Source of the DNA: CAVSUZ01 sp963834715
Lineage (GTDB): Bacteria; Pseudomonadota; Alphaproteobacteria; Acetobacterales; Acetobacteraceae
DNA length: 64,000 nt
Direction: 5' to 3'
NCBI GenBank assembly: GCA_963834715.1
Contig: CAWIDE010000022.1
Span: 1 to 64,000, forward strand
A program made the translations under genes and the position numbers. The notes beneath the pieces are model-generated. The model was not told the DNA's origin, searched no databases, and saw only the letters and a program-made list of their open reading frames with translations. Positions 1 to 9,790 of the stretch are shown in pieces. Numbering within the stretch: the stretch's first letter is position 1; each line of letters starts with the position of its first letter.

Positions 1-45
1 CTGAAAATCGCAGTGTCGGTGGTTCGATTCCGCCCCTGGGCACCA
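1..45 (+). tRNA. tRNA-Phe (GAA), 3' part, cut by window start
   Basis: The first bases read as an anticodon loop CTGAAAA (anticodon GAA, phenylalanine), followed by a T-arm with stem GGTGG/CCGCC around TTCGATT, and an acceptor strand ending in an encoded CCA at 43-45. The 5' half lies before the window. tRNA 3' ends are common integration sites, and the DNA just downstream is gene-poor, but no integrase lies next to this one. Confidence 0.9.
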
Positions 46-527
46 TTGAAGTCATTGGGAAAACTGACGATTATTCCGAATAGGGTTTGAGGCGTTATCC
101 TGGTCGGTCGCGCCCCTGTGGGATGGCGCTGCTATATCGGGACACGATATAAACCCCACGTAAACGTAGCCAAGACGACCAATGAAAACTGTATGACAGC
201 GACTTATGAGAAGCGGGTGTGCCGCCTTCGCAGGCGATGGCTTTGGTGGTGCCTTTGGGCCGCCGTGGGATTGCCGGCCGAGATATCGTGGCGCCGTCTC
301 CTGTCGGCATTTTTGCCCCCGCCGGTCATTGTTGCGCTCGTGGACGATCCTGCCGGCCAGGGTTGCGGATAAAGCCCAGTGTTCCGGGTATACCTACCGA
401 CCGATCAGGATGCCATGTGCCGCTGTCGGGCGCTTGGGGGCGAGCGGCTGGCAGGTGGTGTTGACCACGCTGGATCGAGAATAGCGTTGGGGCCTGCCCG
501 AATGCCTCCCAGAGACGCTCATCTCCC
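46..527. other. gene-poor spacer after tRNA-Phe
   Basis: Several short overlapping open frames exist on both strands but none has a ribosome binding site, a recognisable motif or coherent protein character. Nothing can be assigned here. Confidence 0.5.
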
Positions 528-704
528 ATGTTGGGATTAGGTTGCCTTCTCCCAATTATCCTCTTCTCCGTAGGCGCGGTCGGTGGTGCCGCCTTAGGGG
601 GTCAGCAAGGCGCCCTTCTCGGCTCCATTGGAGGGGCGGTGGTGGGGGTGATCCTAATGATCGCGCTGGCTTGGGGTTGGGAGCGCATCATCTACCGGAG
701 ATGA
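528..704 (+). CDS. small glycine-rich membrane peptide (58 aa)
   Basis: A 58-codon frame encodes an almost entirely hydrophobic peptide beginning MLGLGCLLPIILF and ending in a basic tail (WERIIYRR). Two predicted membrane segments are separated by glycine-rich turns (VGGAALGG and IGGAVVGV), a glycine-zipper-like pattern. No strong Shine-Dalgarno is visible before the ATG. The composition is too coherent for a chance frame, but the family and function are not recognised. It stands alone between the tRNA and the cytochrome gene. Confidence 0.5.
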   Translation: MLGLGCLLPIILFSVGAVGGAALGGQQGALLGSIGGAVVGVILMIALAWGWERIIYRR

Positions 705-1268
705 CACGCCACCTGGCCAAACCCGTTTCTGCTCCGTGCTTACCGACAAACCGCACATCGTGATCGCCTGCCCGCCGCGCCGGATCAGGAACACCAAGGC
801 CACCACGAAGACTCCGATTGTGCCATCACGCACGGAAGGGCCACGTTATTGAATCCTCTAGTCCGCGCTGACCCCGTGACCGCGTGCGACGCGGAATTGG
901 AGATCCATTGCTACAATGATCTTCCAGGCGGCTTAACGGAATTTCGCAAACATGTTGGTGTAGCGCGAGACAGGCTGCCGACGCCCGTTGAATTAGAAGA
1001 GATTAAAAGCGAACAAGAGACTTGGCTCCTAGGCACTGCCGCCTGCCCTATCTTATGATCGTGGTGCCCCCCGCCTTCTCCCGTGTTACCGTCGCGCCGC
1101 ACAGATTGGCGTTGCTGAGACTCCGCGGCCGGCGATCCCTCCATGCGGCCGGCCGCACTTCTCTAGTCTAGAGCGGTGGGGCGCGGTATCGAGGACACTC
1201 TGCCGGACCGGATGTAGAATGGCGTGGCCGCAGCGCGGCAGAGTCACTTGGGCCCGGGAGAAAGACCG
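705..1268. other. gene-free stretch before cytochrome c gene
   Basis: A 69-codon open frame at 849-1058 (plus) has no clear ribosome binding site or family resemblance. The end of the stretch supplies the leader of the cytochrome gene, with GGGAGA shortly before its ATG. Nothing else is recognised. Confidence 0.4.
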
Positions 1269-2099
1269 ATGCACCGTTTCATTCTTGCTGGGCTACCTGT
1301 GCTGCTCGCTCTGCTGAGCCCCGCTCTTGCGGCGGCCCCGGTGCTGACCTTGCGTTTCGGCGGCCAGATACGCCGCTTTAGTGCAGCCGAGCTGCTGGCC
1401 CGACCGGATGTGCGAACCCTCACCGTGAACGACGCTGCGTATCAGCGGCCCATGACCTACCGGGCCGTGCCGCTGCTGGCGTTACTACCGCCACTGGACG
1501 ATCGGTTGGATACGCTGGAGGCGCGCGCCATCGATGGCTTTGCTGCACAGCTCCCCATGGCCTTAATCAGGCGCGCGACCAAGGGCGGGGCAATACCCTG
1601 GCTGGCGGTCGAGCCGCCAGACCATTCGTGGCCGGATCTGCCGGGAAAGCATATGACCGCGGGGCCCTTCTATATCGTGTGGGAGAACCCCGAGCGTTCG
1701 GGCGTGTCACCTGAGCAGTGGCCCTATGCCCTTGCCGAGTTGACGGGCGTTGAGTCTCCTGCCCATCGCTGGCCGCAGCTTCGGCTCAGCGAGGCCGTGC
1801 CGGCAGACACGCCAGCCAGGCGTGGCGAACAGGTGTTCGCAACGATGTGTCTCTCCTGCCATCGGCTGGACGGGGGCGGTGCGGCGACGATGGGACCGGA
1901 TCTCGGCCGGCCAATGAACCCGACTGAGTATCTCACCGAACCCGGGCTGCGCGCCCTGATCCGGAACCCGAAATCGGTACGGACCTGGCCCGAGCAGCGC
2001 ATGCCTGGCTTCGACGAAGCCACCTTGCCGGAGGGCGATCTGGATGCGCTGATCGCATATTTGCGGGCGAAAGCAGCGGAGCAGGCAGCCAGCCGCTAA
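1269..2099 (+). CDS. exported c-type cytochrome (monohaem)
   Basis: The 276-residue protein starts with a Sec signal peptide (MHRFILAGLPVLLALLSPALA) and ends with a class I cytochrome c domain. The haem attachment site is CLSCH at about residue 197, and the likely distal Met ligand lies in the QRMPGF segment near residue 243. The first 170 residues after the signal resemble an oxidoreductase molybdopterin-binding-like fold seen in some c-type cytochromes, but this is a weak impression. The ATG at 1269 is chosen because GGGAGA precedes it and it gives a complete signal peptide. It probably carries electrons in the periplasm; the partner dehydrogenase is not adjacent. Confidence 0.8.
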   Translation: MHRFILAGLPVLLALLSPALAAAPVLTLRFGGQIRRFSAAELLARPDVRTLTVNDAAYQRPMTYRAVPLLALLPPLDDRLDTLEARAIDGFAAQLPMALIRRATKGGAIPWLAVEPPDHSWPDLPGKHMTAGPFYIVWENPERSGVSPEQWPYALAELTGVESPAHRWPQLRLSEAVPADTPARRGEQVFATMCLSCHRLDGGGAATMGPDLGRPMNPTEYLTEPGLRALIRNPKSVRTWPEQRMPGFDEATLPEGDLDALIAYLRAKAAEQAASR

Positions 2100-2265
2100 G
2101 CGTACCGGTTCGCGATCGTCGACGGGCGATGATGGACGAGGATGAACGGCGGAAGTTCGACCGCAACGCACTTGAATACCGGGCTTTGGCGGCATGTCGG
2201 TCGCTTGCTTAGCCCGCGTGGAAGGGCCGAAGCCTAACGTATTCGCCAGGGTGGCAGAAGTGAGC

Positions 2266-3977
2266 CTACCTTCCGCTTGGCGCAACCAGGCGCGGGGATT
2301 GGTAGACTGACCAGATGCCAGTCTGAAAGTTGATCCCGCAGACCGGTCCAGCTACGGCGTGACTGATCAGCCAGTTGCGAACGGCGGGGAGATATTGCGG
2401 GCTCTCTGGGTGTACCAGGTTCCAGTACGGCGGGAGGAAGGTGGCAAACCCGTTTATTGTTGGCGTTCCGGACATTTCGGCGAGAATCATCGCATCGACG
2501 TTATGACGATAGAGGCTGTGGTAATCGGGTCCTGGTCTGCTATTTTCGGCAAAAAATACGCGGCAGTGTGTGGGAACATGATCCATTGCTGCAAAGAACG
2601 CACGTTCAGCGGGCCGGCTAATCAGAAATACGGGGGCGTCGTTTAGTTGCTCTATCAGCAGCAACAGGCGAGGCCAATGCAGACTGGGCGCAACCCCGGG
2701 CGACGCCAGATTAGCGCGAGCTGATTGCACGCGAGAACAATTGTTGTGACCAGCAGGACTAACTGGATGCGTGATATTACCCGGATGGCTGCCGCGCCGG
2801 GGATAAAACGATAAATGTGACCCCATGCCCAAAACCAATGAGGCCAGTGAATGGTGAGCGCCAGCAGCAACAGATTGGCACACCACATGGCGAGAAATGC
2901 TGTCTGTGACGAGCTATCTTTCCAGGAGCGCCGAAGCGACCAGCCCGCGCAGAGGAACAGTGCGAACAGGATAGGGGTGGCGCCGGTCTGATTTTCGAAA
3001 CCACCCTGCCAATTCGGCAAGAACAGGGCAAGAGTTTGGTCGTAAACACGACTCCAGAAGACATTCCATGGCCCGACGTTGACAACGTCCGTGGGCTTAA
3101 GCGAATACGCCAAAATATCATCGAACCGGTGCATTCCGGTTTCTGCAGCTTTTGGGAGATAAACTATAAGACACGGAATGCAGCAGATGAAAAGGAAGAG
3201 TAACTGAGTTGCTGCATAGCGGATGTATGATTTTAGCGTCCGTGAGAGCGCAATCCGCTGATGCAGGAGACTCAACGAGGTCAGGAGAGCGAGCGCGGTA
3301 AGGTCGGTCAGAATGAAAAAGAAAATTACGTAGAAGCTGCTGACTGACACAGCACCCATGAGAATAGCGAAGCATGCAGAGTAAGCGACGAAGCGGCGAA
3401 AAGCTCCTGACCTGGCCGCCAGAAAGCTCTCGATCTGGAAAAGCAACAGGAGGGGCAACCAATTGCAGTTCAGGAATTGGGCATGACCAGCCTGGTGCGG
3501 ATAATAGCAATTGGCAGTGACGAACAACGCTGCAGCGAGAAAGTTTACAAGTGAGGGCCAACCAAAGTAGCGCCGGGTCAGCGCCCACATGGACGCGAAC
3601 CCGATGGCCCGGAGACACCAGTCCACAAGTTGCATGGCCAGGAATGGATAGGCACCTAAGCGCCGGAGCAGGGCCAGAAAAATTCCGTTGACGAAGAAAC
3701 CTTCATTATAGCCAATGGTATCCCGAACAGGAAAGAAGGAATTAGTTGTGTGCCAATTGATTGCGGTATCGTTGAGGACGTGGGACCAATGCATTTCAAT
3801 CCCAAGCGCCAGCTCACCATCAAGCGTATCGCCGGCAATGCATTGAAAGTGCGACAGGAGCGGCACCCGGGTGATTACGAATGCGGTCCAGAAAACAAGA
3901 ATCAAAAGCGCAAATGGCGACCAGCGCGCGCGAGATATGACGATGGTGCAATATACGGTTCGGGAATGAAATGTCAT
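2266..3977 (-). pseudogene. multi-pass membrane glycosyltransferase-like protein, frameshifted
   Basis: From 3977 the frame encodes about ten hydrophobic segments, with polar loops such as GDTLDGELALGIEMHWSH that suit an inner-membrane GT-C-type glycosyltransferase. The frame closes at 2655, but homologous-looking coding continues to 2266 in the next frame (HWPRLLLLIEQL then SRPAERAFFAAMDHVP). Restoring one C in the CCC run near 2700 joins the two parts into a protein of about 570 residues. It is either decayed or carries a sequencing error. The neighbouring methyltransferase suggests a surface-polysaccharide role. The GT-C assignment rests on topology only. Confidence 0.6.
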
Positions 3978-4093
3978 TTCCTAGACGGGATCCGTATTGT
4001 CCCTCCTGATGAGAAGTCGCAGTGGACGCTTCCATTCTGGCCAAGGATCTCACGCGGCCTTTTTAGGGGCTCAGAATAACGGGCAAACTGCGC

Positions 4094-4803
4094 TTACTGA
4101 TTTCGCAGCTCTCCATCCCAATATAGATAAAGGCTGGAGCTAAATGGCCCTAGCGGGATCCCAGTCGTTCCCATCGAGACCGGGAAATTCGCGGGGCATG
4201 CGGCCCGCAATCGCCGGACGGACATCGGGATCAAATTCTTGGGTTGGCTCCAATCGCGCTTTCCGAGAAGCCGACATGCGAATCCAAACGTGGAGTCAGT
4301 CCAATGAAGGAGGGGAATCCCCGTGTGGTGCTCCAGGGGAAAGAATCGATGTGGCACGGTAATAAAAACTCGGCGCCCGACCCGCATCAACTCGCTGACG
4401 AACCGACGTTGGTTGGCCACACTCCCACATGCTCCAGCACCGCATTCGAGGTGGCGATGTCAAACGACCTATCCGGAAATGGGAGGGGGTCACCGGCCAC
4501 AATCTGCCGATAGGTCACGCCGGGGAAAGCGGCGCGGAATGGCCCCGCGGTGCCAAGCCCGACCGCGGTGATGCGTTCGGGATGGGGATAACGGCGCTCA
4601 AGCATATTAGCGCCATCTGTGATCACGTCAGACACGCCCACGTCGACAATCGTATCAGCAGGTTCCGGGGAGCATATGCGGATAAAGTCCTTGAACATCT
4701 GCTCCCGCGCCCGGATCATCAGCCGCTCGGCAAGGGAATGAGGAGTAGCGACTTCGTAGTATTTGCGGTCTATCGATGCAGCTGGTGCGTAGGCGCTGTT
4801 CAT
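4094..4803 (-). pseudogene. SAM-dependent methyltransferase, frameshifted
   Basis: The N-terminal part (4803 to about 4412) carries a class I methyltransferase glycine-poor motif I (IVDVGVSD), the acidic strand region and motif IV/post-I FDIATSNAVLEHVG. The C-terminal part continues in another frame as NQRRFVSELMRVGRRVFITVPHRFFP. Adding one G to the GGG near 4414 restores GSVANQRRFV and one protein of about 235 residues. It lies in the same direction as, and just upstream of, the membrane glycosyltransferase-like gene, so a role in glycan or lipid methylation is plausible. Substrate is unknown. Confidence 0.7.
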
Positions 4804-5150
4804 TACTCGATTCCCGACTCTGCTTGCCTTAAGCAGCAGAGGGGCTCTGTTTCGTCAAGGAGCGAGTCGCGTCCGATTGTTTTTCTACTAGGAGTTGCAT
4901 ACTGGCCGACCGCGGGGCGGAGTGGACGGGCCCATAGGGGCCGGTTACGGCGCGACACCCCAGGACAGACGAGGGCCGGTTCGCTTGGTACAAGCACGTG
5001 CGCCTGGTTCGCTTGCAACCAGCCGGCTCGTGGGATGAGACGGCGTTTCTGCGCAGAGCAGGGCGTGTGTTCGTCTTTCGCTCTTCACGCTCGTCTCCGG
5101 GGATGGCGACGACCCAAGCCGCCGGGAGATCGAGCACCGATGCTCCTGCT
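4804..5150. other. spacer between methyltransferase and ABC operon
   Basis: Short overlapping frames on both strands show no conserved motif. It may contain the promoter of the methyltransferase gene (read leftwards) and the transcription end of the ABC operon, but no clear hairpin terminator is seen. Confidence 0.35.
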
Positions 5151-5957
5151 TCATCCATTTATGCTCTGCACAGGCCCGGCAATCAGCTCCTGAAGTTCCT
5201 CAACGCCGATTTCGCCGCGATCAATGACGCGCACGATCCGCCCGTGTTCGAGCAGTGCGATGCGGTCGGCGACCGGCAGTACATGGTTCATGTTGTGGTC
5301 GATGTAGAGCACGCCCAGCCCATGGTCACGGGCACGATCTATGGCCGCTAGGACATTTCGCGTCTCACGCACAGAGAGAGACGCGGTCGGCTCGTCGAGC
5401 AGAAGCAGCTTGGCGCCGAAGTAGATCGCCCGCGTGATCGCCACTGACTGCCGCTCGCCACCGGAAAGCGTCCACATCGGCTGCTCTGCCGAGCGGATCC
5501 GTGTGAGTCCCAGCTGCGCGACCGCTTTCTCCGCTTCGCTACGCATTAGTCGCCGCTCAAGAACACGTACCGGACCGAGCCTGCGAACGACCTCCTTCCC
5601 GAGAAAAAAATTGCGCCACAGGCTCAACTGTTCAACGATGGCTAGATCCTGGTAAACGGCTTCAATTCCCATCGTTCGCGCGCTGGCGGGGGTATCGAAG
5701 CGAACTGTCTGTCCCATGAATTGCAGGCTTCCCGATGTAGGTTCGAGGTAGCCTGCGAATACCTTAAGGAGGGTGGATTTTCCCGCGCCGTTATCACCGA
5801 CCAAGGCGACAACCTCGCCCGGCCACACCGCGAGATTAACGTCGAAGATGACCTTGTTGCGGCCGTAACTGTGAGAAACGGAGCAGAGCTCGAAGAGCGG
5901 CTTGCCCGTGCGGTCGATTGGGCACTTGTTGGCGGATCGTAGAGGAGTCTCGCTCAC
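5151..5957 (-). CDS. sugar ABC transporter ATP-binding protein (single cassette)
   Basis: A single ABC domain of 268 residues: Walker A GDNGAGKST, Q-loop YQDLAIVEQL, signature LSGGERQS, Walker B KLLLLDEPT and the switch His in YIDHNMNH. It belongs to the monosaccharide importer (CUT2) group but has only one cassette, unlike the two-cassette RbsA type encoded at 13838. The GTG start at 5957 overlaps the permease stop by 4 bp (GTGA), so translation is coupled. It energises uptake with the permease and binding protein upstream on the same strand. Confidence 0.9.
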   Translation of the reverse strand: MSETPLRSANKCPIDRTGKPLFELCSVSHSYGRNKVIFDVNLAVWPGEVVALVGDNGAGKSTLLKVFAGYLEPTSGSLQFMGQTVRFDTPASARTMGIEAVYQDLAIVEQLSLWRNFFLGKEVVRRLGPVRVLERRLMRSEAEKAVAQLGLTRIRSAEQPMWTLSGGERQSVAITRAIYFGAKLLLLDEPTASLSVRETRNVLAAIDRARDHGLGVLYIDHNMNHVLPVADRIALLEHGRIVRVIDRGEIGVEELQELIAGPVQSING

Positions 5958-7030
5958 GCTTGGCTGCCTCCGAAGCTGCCGAGGCGGACATTTGCGATGA
6001 CGACAATAACGAGTAGGACGCCGATAAACGTTACGTAGAACGACCCGGGCACGCCGATGAGTACGAGGCCGATCTGGATGGTTGCGAGCAGAAATGCCCC
6101 AATGACACTGCCCCAAATGGTTCCCAGTCCTCCAAAAAGGGAGGTCCCACCCAGGACCGTAGCCGTGATGGCGAGCAGCTCGTAGTTTTGCCCCTGCCCT
6201 TGGGTCACGGTATGGAGGTACGAGAACTGCATGCATCCTGCGAGGCCGGCGAGAAGCGCACTGAGGACGAAATTCGTGCACTTTACATATCTTGTGGCGA
6301 TACCCATGGCTTTGGCCGGCCCGGCCTTTCCTCCTGTCGCCAAGGTCCAGTTGCCGTATCGCAGATGGGTAAGGACAAACCAGAAGCTGCATGCGATGAC
6401 GAACATCCACACCAGGGGCATATAGAAGGGTGTGTTCCCTATCTGGGCGCCCAGCAGCACCATCGCGCTGCTGGGGCTGAACATGAGAAGCTGATGCCCG
6501 CTTATCAAAAGATTGTTCAGTCCCTCCAGGACGAAGAACATGCCCAAGGTCGTGATGAATGATGGAATGCCGAAAAGCGTCGTTACTATGCCATTTATGA
6601 CACCGACGATGCAAGCGAGTCCGAGTGCGACGGCCAATGACAGCCATTGATTGATGCCGTCGCTGACGAAGAGAAGGGCCCAGACGATCGGTGTGAACGC
6701 GAAGTTCTGACCCACGGAGAGGTCGAACTCGCCGCTTATCATCAGCATCGTTACGCCGATCGCGACGGTGCCTATGGTCGAGGCGACCGAGGTCACCGCC
6801 GTCATTGTCTCGGGTGACCAGAAATTGATTGTCTTCAGGGTGAAGAATAGCACCACGGCAATGAGTCCTAGACCGGGCGGCAGCTCGCGAACCTCCAGCG
6901 CCGATTCCGCAATCGATCTTATCCTCGCCTTGCCGCGGAGCGCCGGTGAGTCCGGCAACTCCTTGGACGCGCTCTTGTACGCCAAGTCTTCTCCGCTGCC
7001 GCCCGGCCCGGAACGCCGGGCGCGGCCCAT
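5954..7030 (-). CDS. sugar ABC transporter permease (RbsC/BPD_transp_2 family)
   Basis: The 358-residue protein has eight to ten membrane segments and CUT2 permease hallmarks: GEFDLSVG in the second segment region, the conserved GIPSFITTLGMFFVLEGL and ATVLGGTSLFGG. The ATG at 7030 is chosen because upstream in-frame sequence overlaps the binding-protein gene and lacks hydrophobic or conserved character. The N-terminal 40 residues are charged and cytoplasmic. It sits between its binding protein (41 bp upstream) and ATPase (4 bp overlap). Confidence 0.85.
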   Translation of the reverse strand: MGRARRSGPGGSGEDLAYKSASKELPDSPALRGKARIRSIAESALEVRELPPGLGLIAVVLFFTLKTINFWSPETMTAVTSVASTIGTVAIGVTMLMISGEFDLSVGQNFAFTPIVWALLFVSDGINQWLSLAVALGLACIVGVINGIVTTLFGIPSFITTLGMFFVLEGLNNLLISGHQLLMFSPSSAMVLLGAQIGNTPFYMPLVWMFVIACSFWFVLTHLRYGNWTLATGGKAGPAKAMGIATRYVKCTNFVLSALLAGLAGCMQFSYLHTVTQGQGQNYELLAITATVLGGTSLFGGLGTIWGSVIGAFLLATIQIGLVLIGVPGSFYVTFIGVLLVIVVIANVRLGSFGGSQA

Positions 7031-7071
7031 CCGGCTGATCTGGGAGAGTCGGGCCAAAACGCTAGTCCGCC

Positions 7072-8052
7072 TCAGCAGCGGCCGGCTTTGATGCAAGCCT
7101 GGATTACGTCGGTGTTCTTCTTGGTCACAATCGAGGTGCCAGTATTTACGTCGACCGGGCTGAGGTTGTACTTCACATGAAAGAGCAGGTTCTCCACCGA
7201 TAAGTAACTTTGTAGGAAGGGCTGTTGGTTGATGGCCATTGTCAACCAGCCTCCTTCGATCAACTTGGCGGCCTCCGCGCCGACGTCGAACGTCGCCACT
7301 GGGATATTGAGGTTGTGCTGGCCTACAAATTCCGCCGCGGGGTTTGCTGCGGGGTTGCCAAGCCCAACGATGCCACAAATGGCGCGGTCTGCCTGCAGTG
7401 CGGCACTAATCAGTGCAAGGTTCTGACCCTCATCGGCAGTGGCCACCAGGTCTTTGTGGGGATAGTGGACCGCGTCCAGCGCGCGCTTGACGCCATCAGC
7501 ACGCAGTGTCAGCACGAAGGCGGTGGGGAAGGGGTTGACAATGAGAACCGTGCAAGGACGGCTCGGAAGCGAAGGGAGAAAAGCCTTCATCAGGATCTCG
7601 CCGGAGATTGATTCGTCCTGCCCCACGAAGGCGAGATCGCGAATCCGCCTGTCCGCGGGTGCATTCGACCCCTCAAAACGATCGTTGTTGTAGAGAACGA
7701 CCGGTATGCCGGCATCAAGCGCGGCGGTTGTGACCCCTTCCATAGCCTTTGACGTATAGTCAATTGCGATGCCTGCGGGTTTCGCGGCTATAGCCGCCTG
7801 CACCAGCGGGATCATGCCGACATCGCCGGTATCTACGGCCGGCGCCTCATAGACCGCATTGACCCCGAAATCCTTGCCCGCCTGCTTGGCGCCGTTCTCC
7901 TCGGTGATCCAGAACGGATCGGTGAGGCTCGGTCCGATGACATAGAAGGTAGGCTCGGCCGCACGGGCGCCGCCGCCGACGCCCGCGACCAGAAGTGCAA
8001 CGGTCGTAAGGCCGAGTCCGAAACGACGAACGGTCTTTTGATTGACGGGCAT
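7072..8052 (-). CDS. periplasmic sugar-binding protein (RbsB-like)
   Basis: This 326-residue protein has a signal peptide ending near GGGARAAEP and a type I periplasmic-binding fold typical of ribose/xylose binders: FYVIGPSLTDPFW near the mature N-terminus, an IDYTSKA segment and a late TFDVG strand. A strong GGGGGAGG lies 7 bp before the ATG. It is the first gene of the importer. The ligand cannot be read from sequence. The C-terminal CIKAGRC contains two Cys that may form a disulphide. Confidence 0.88.
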   Translation of the reverse strand: MPVNQKTVRRFGLGLTTVALLVAGVGGGARAAEPTFYVIGPSLTDPFWITEENGAKQAGKDFGVNAVYEAPAVDTGDVGMIPLVQAAIAAKPAGIAIDYTSKAMEGVTTAALDAGIPVVLYNNDRFEGSNAPADRRIRDLAFVGQDESISGEILMKAFLPSLPSRPCTVLIVNPFPTAFVLTLRADGVKRALDAVHYPHKDLVATADEGQNLALISAALQADRAICGIVGLGNPAANPAAEFVGQHNLNIPVATFDVGAEAAKLIEGGWLTMAINQQPFLQSYLSVENLLFHVKYNLSPVDVNTGTSIVTKKNTDVIQACIKAGRC

Positions 8053-8257
8053 TTCGCATCCTCCCCCTGTGGACGCCCGTTCGAGGGCGTTCGTTCAGGT
8101 TGCAGCCTATCCAACTGCGTTACAAATTGTGCCTTGACAGCAGGGGCCAAGTCAACACGAGACCGTCAGAAAACGGCCGGCACCCACGCGTCTCGCGTCC
8201 GGCGGGCTGTGGGAGCGGTGTTCAGGAGCTTGATTTCGAAAGGCTCTGTAACCAAAA

Positions 8258-8281
8258 CACCCCGGCCAATCGGCCGGGGTG
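8258..8281 (-). terminator. rho-independent terminator of the LLM gene
   Basis: A perfect 10-bp stem (CACCCCGGCC / GGCCGGGGTG) encloses a 4-nt loop. Read on the minus strand it is followed by TTTTGGTT, giving a G+C hairpin plus a short U-run. It lies 33 bp beyond the stop of the LLM oxidoreductase gene and before the ABC operon, so it separates the two transcription units. Confidence 0.8.
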
Positions 8282-8314
8282 CCCGTTCCATGCCCCGGTA
8301 GCTCACATTAAGAA

Positions 8315-9437
8315 TCAAACTCGTTCTGATTGGGCCGCCTTCACGCCAATCATGTGCTTCCGGAATCGTGGCATCACCTGCTCAGCGAATAACTGCATCG
8401 AGCGACGGTGCAGCTCACGATTGTCGCTCCAGTCCTTGTGCGTCAGCAGCAGCGTGCCGAACCAGCCAATTTCGTCGACCATGGCGATGAGCTGATCCAG
8501 CACCGTGCCCGGCTTACCGTGCATGACCATCCATTCGACGCATTTAGGATAAGTGACGTCCTCGTCCGGAATGTCCTCGCGCGGCTTGAAGATCTTCAGC
8601 AGGTTGTAGGTAGCAAGATTGCTCCGCAGGTAACGGTAATACCAGCCGTAGCTAGACTGATCGTTCGCTAGATATTCCCTGGCCTCGTCATCACTTTCGG
8701 TCACCAGGATGGACCGGGCCACGCGCCACTTCGCGCGATCCGGCCGTCGACCCTGCTGCTCGGCGCCGGTGCAATACTGATTCCAGTGCGTGGACGCATG
8801 TCCGATCGGCATAAAGTTAGCTGAAACGAGGCCCCAGCCGTGTTCGCCGGCAGTCCGTGCCGTTGTCGAGTTCGGGCTCATCGCCGAGACCGCCAACGGC
8901 GGATACGGCCTCTGATACGGTTTAAGCATCGGTCCGACGCCGAGGTGCAGTTGGCACTGCGTGTCGATCGTCACATCCCAGGTACTGGCCGGAAATGTTA
9001 TACGGCGGATCGGAGGCCCAAATCTTGTGCACTATGTCGATCGCTTCGAGCATCATCTCGGAGCGGTTTTTATCAAACACCTTGAACAGCTCGAAGTCCG
9101 AGCCGAGTCCACCAGGACCCACACCCATGATGTAACGTCCACGGCATAGATGATCGAACTGCGCGACGTTGCCGGCGATCTGTGCTGGATGATGCTGCGG
9201 GATGTTGATCACGCCGGTGGCGAATTTTATCGATTTGGTTTGCGGTATCAGAGTCGCCATGAACTGTAGCGGGTCGGGGATCGGTTCGGTCTTGGCCGAG
9301 TAGTGTTCACCGACCCAGGCTTCAGAGAAGCCGAGCTTCTCGGCTAGCAGGATGGCCTCGCGATCTTCCTCCAGAATTCCAGTGTAATCGCGCCGCGGGT
9401 CGTGCAGCGGCATCATGAACAGGCCGTATTCCATCAT
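8315..9437 (-). pseudogene. LLM class flavin-dependent oxidoreductase, frameshifted
   Basis: A luciferase-like (bacterial TIM-barrel, F420/FMN) oxidoreductase of about 373 residues. The first half (9437-8965) has MEYGLFMMPLHDP, GFSEAWVGEHY and RYIMGVGPGG. The second half continues in another frame with YPPLAVSAMSPNS and EHGWGLVSANFMP. Removing one C at the CC near 8980 joins the parts (GQY-WDVTIDTQ). Such enzymes are often monooxygenases of small organic substrates. The gene lies directly upstream of the sugar ABC operon but is separated from it by a terminator. Confidence 0.8.
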
Positions 9438-9670
9438 CGTCTCCTGTCAGCAAAGGTAGCCGGCCGTTGGTCCGCGCGTTCTCATTGCACTAGAGGACCG
9501 GCGGAGTACGGGGTGTGCTGAGGCGGGTGGGCACTCATCCGCGAAATCAGGGTGGCATGAGGCAGTACCGGCGGCAAGGTGCAGCTCAGCCACACTCCAA
9601 AGGTCGGCGTCGGCCCGTTGGCAGCTTCAGCTTTCAACCTGCGGTAGTGGGCGGAGCAAAGAGCAGGTCA

Positions 9671-9727
9671 TCAGACATTTCCACTTGACAAGCCATCTTG
9701 AGCTGCTAAAGGTCAGACAGTCAGACA
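9671..9727 (+). promoter_or_regulatory. three TCAGACA repeats around the catabolic operon promoter
   Basis: TCAGACA occurs at 9671-9677, 9713-9719 and 9721-9727, the last two in tandem with an 8-bp period, bracketing the candidate promoter. The same heptamer forms an inverted repeat at 12602-12618. FCD-type GntR regulators often bind TGTCTGA-like half-sites, and one is encoded in this operon at 17529, so these are candidate operators by inference. Confidence 0.5.
9685..9712 (+). promoter_or_regulatory. candidate sigma-70 promoter of the catabolic operon
   Basis: A perfect -35 hexamer TTGACA (9685-9690) is followed after 16 bp by TAAAGG (9707-9712), a moderate -10. It lies 79 bp before the GMC oxidoreductase start and overlaps the TCAGACA repeats, which fits repression by a GntR protein. 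Confidence 0.45.
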
Positions 9728-9790
9728 AATTGCAGCCGAAACGGATGCCCGACCCGATCCGATAGGAGAGCGGCTGTAAGGAGGAGATGA

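Noticed and set aside
4829..5158. 109-codon minus-strand frame between methyltransferase and ABC operon
   Set aside because: No ribosome binding site, low-complexity composition, and overlapped by equally long frames on the other strand.
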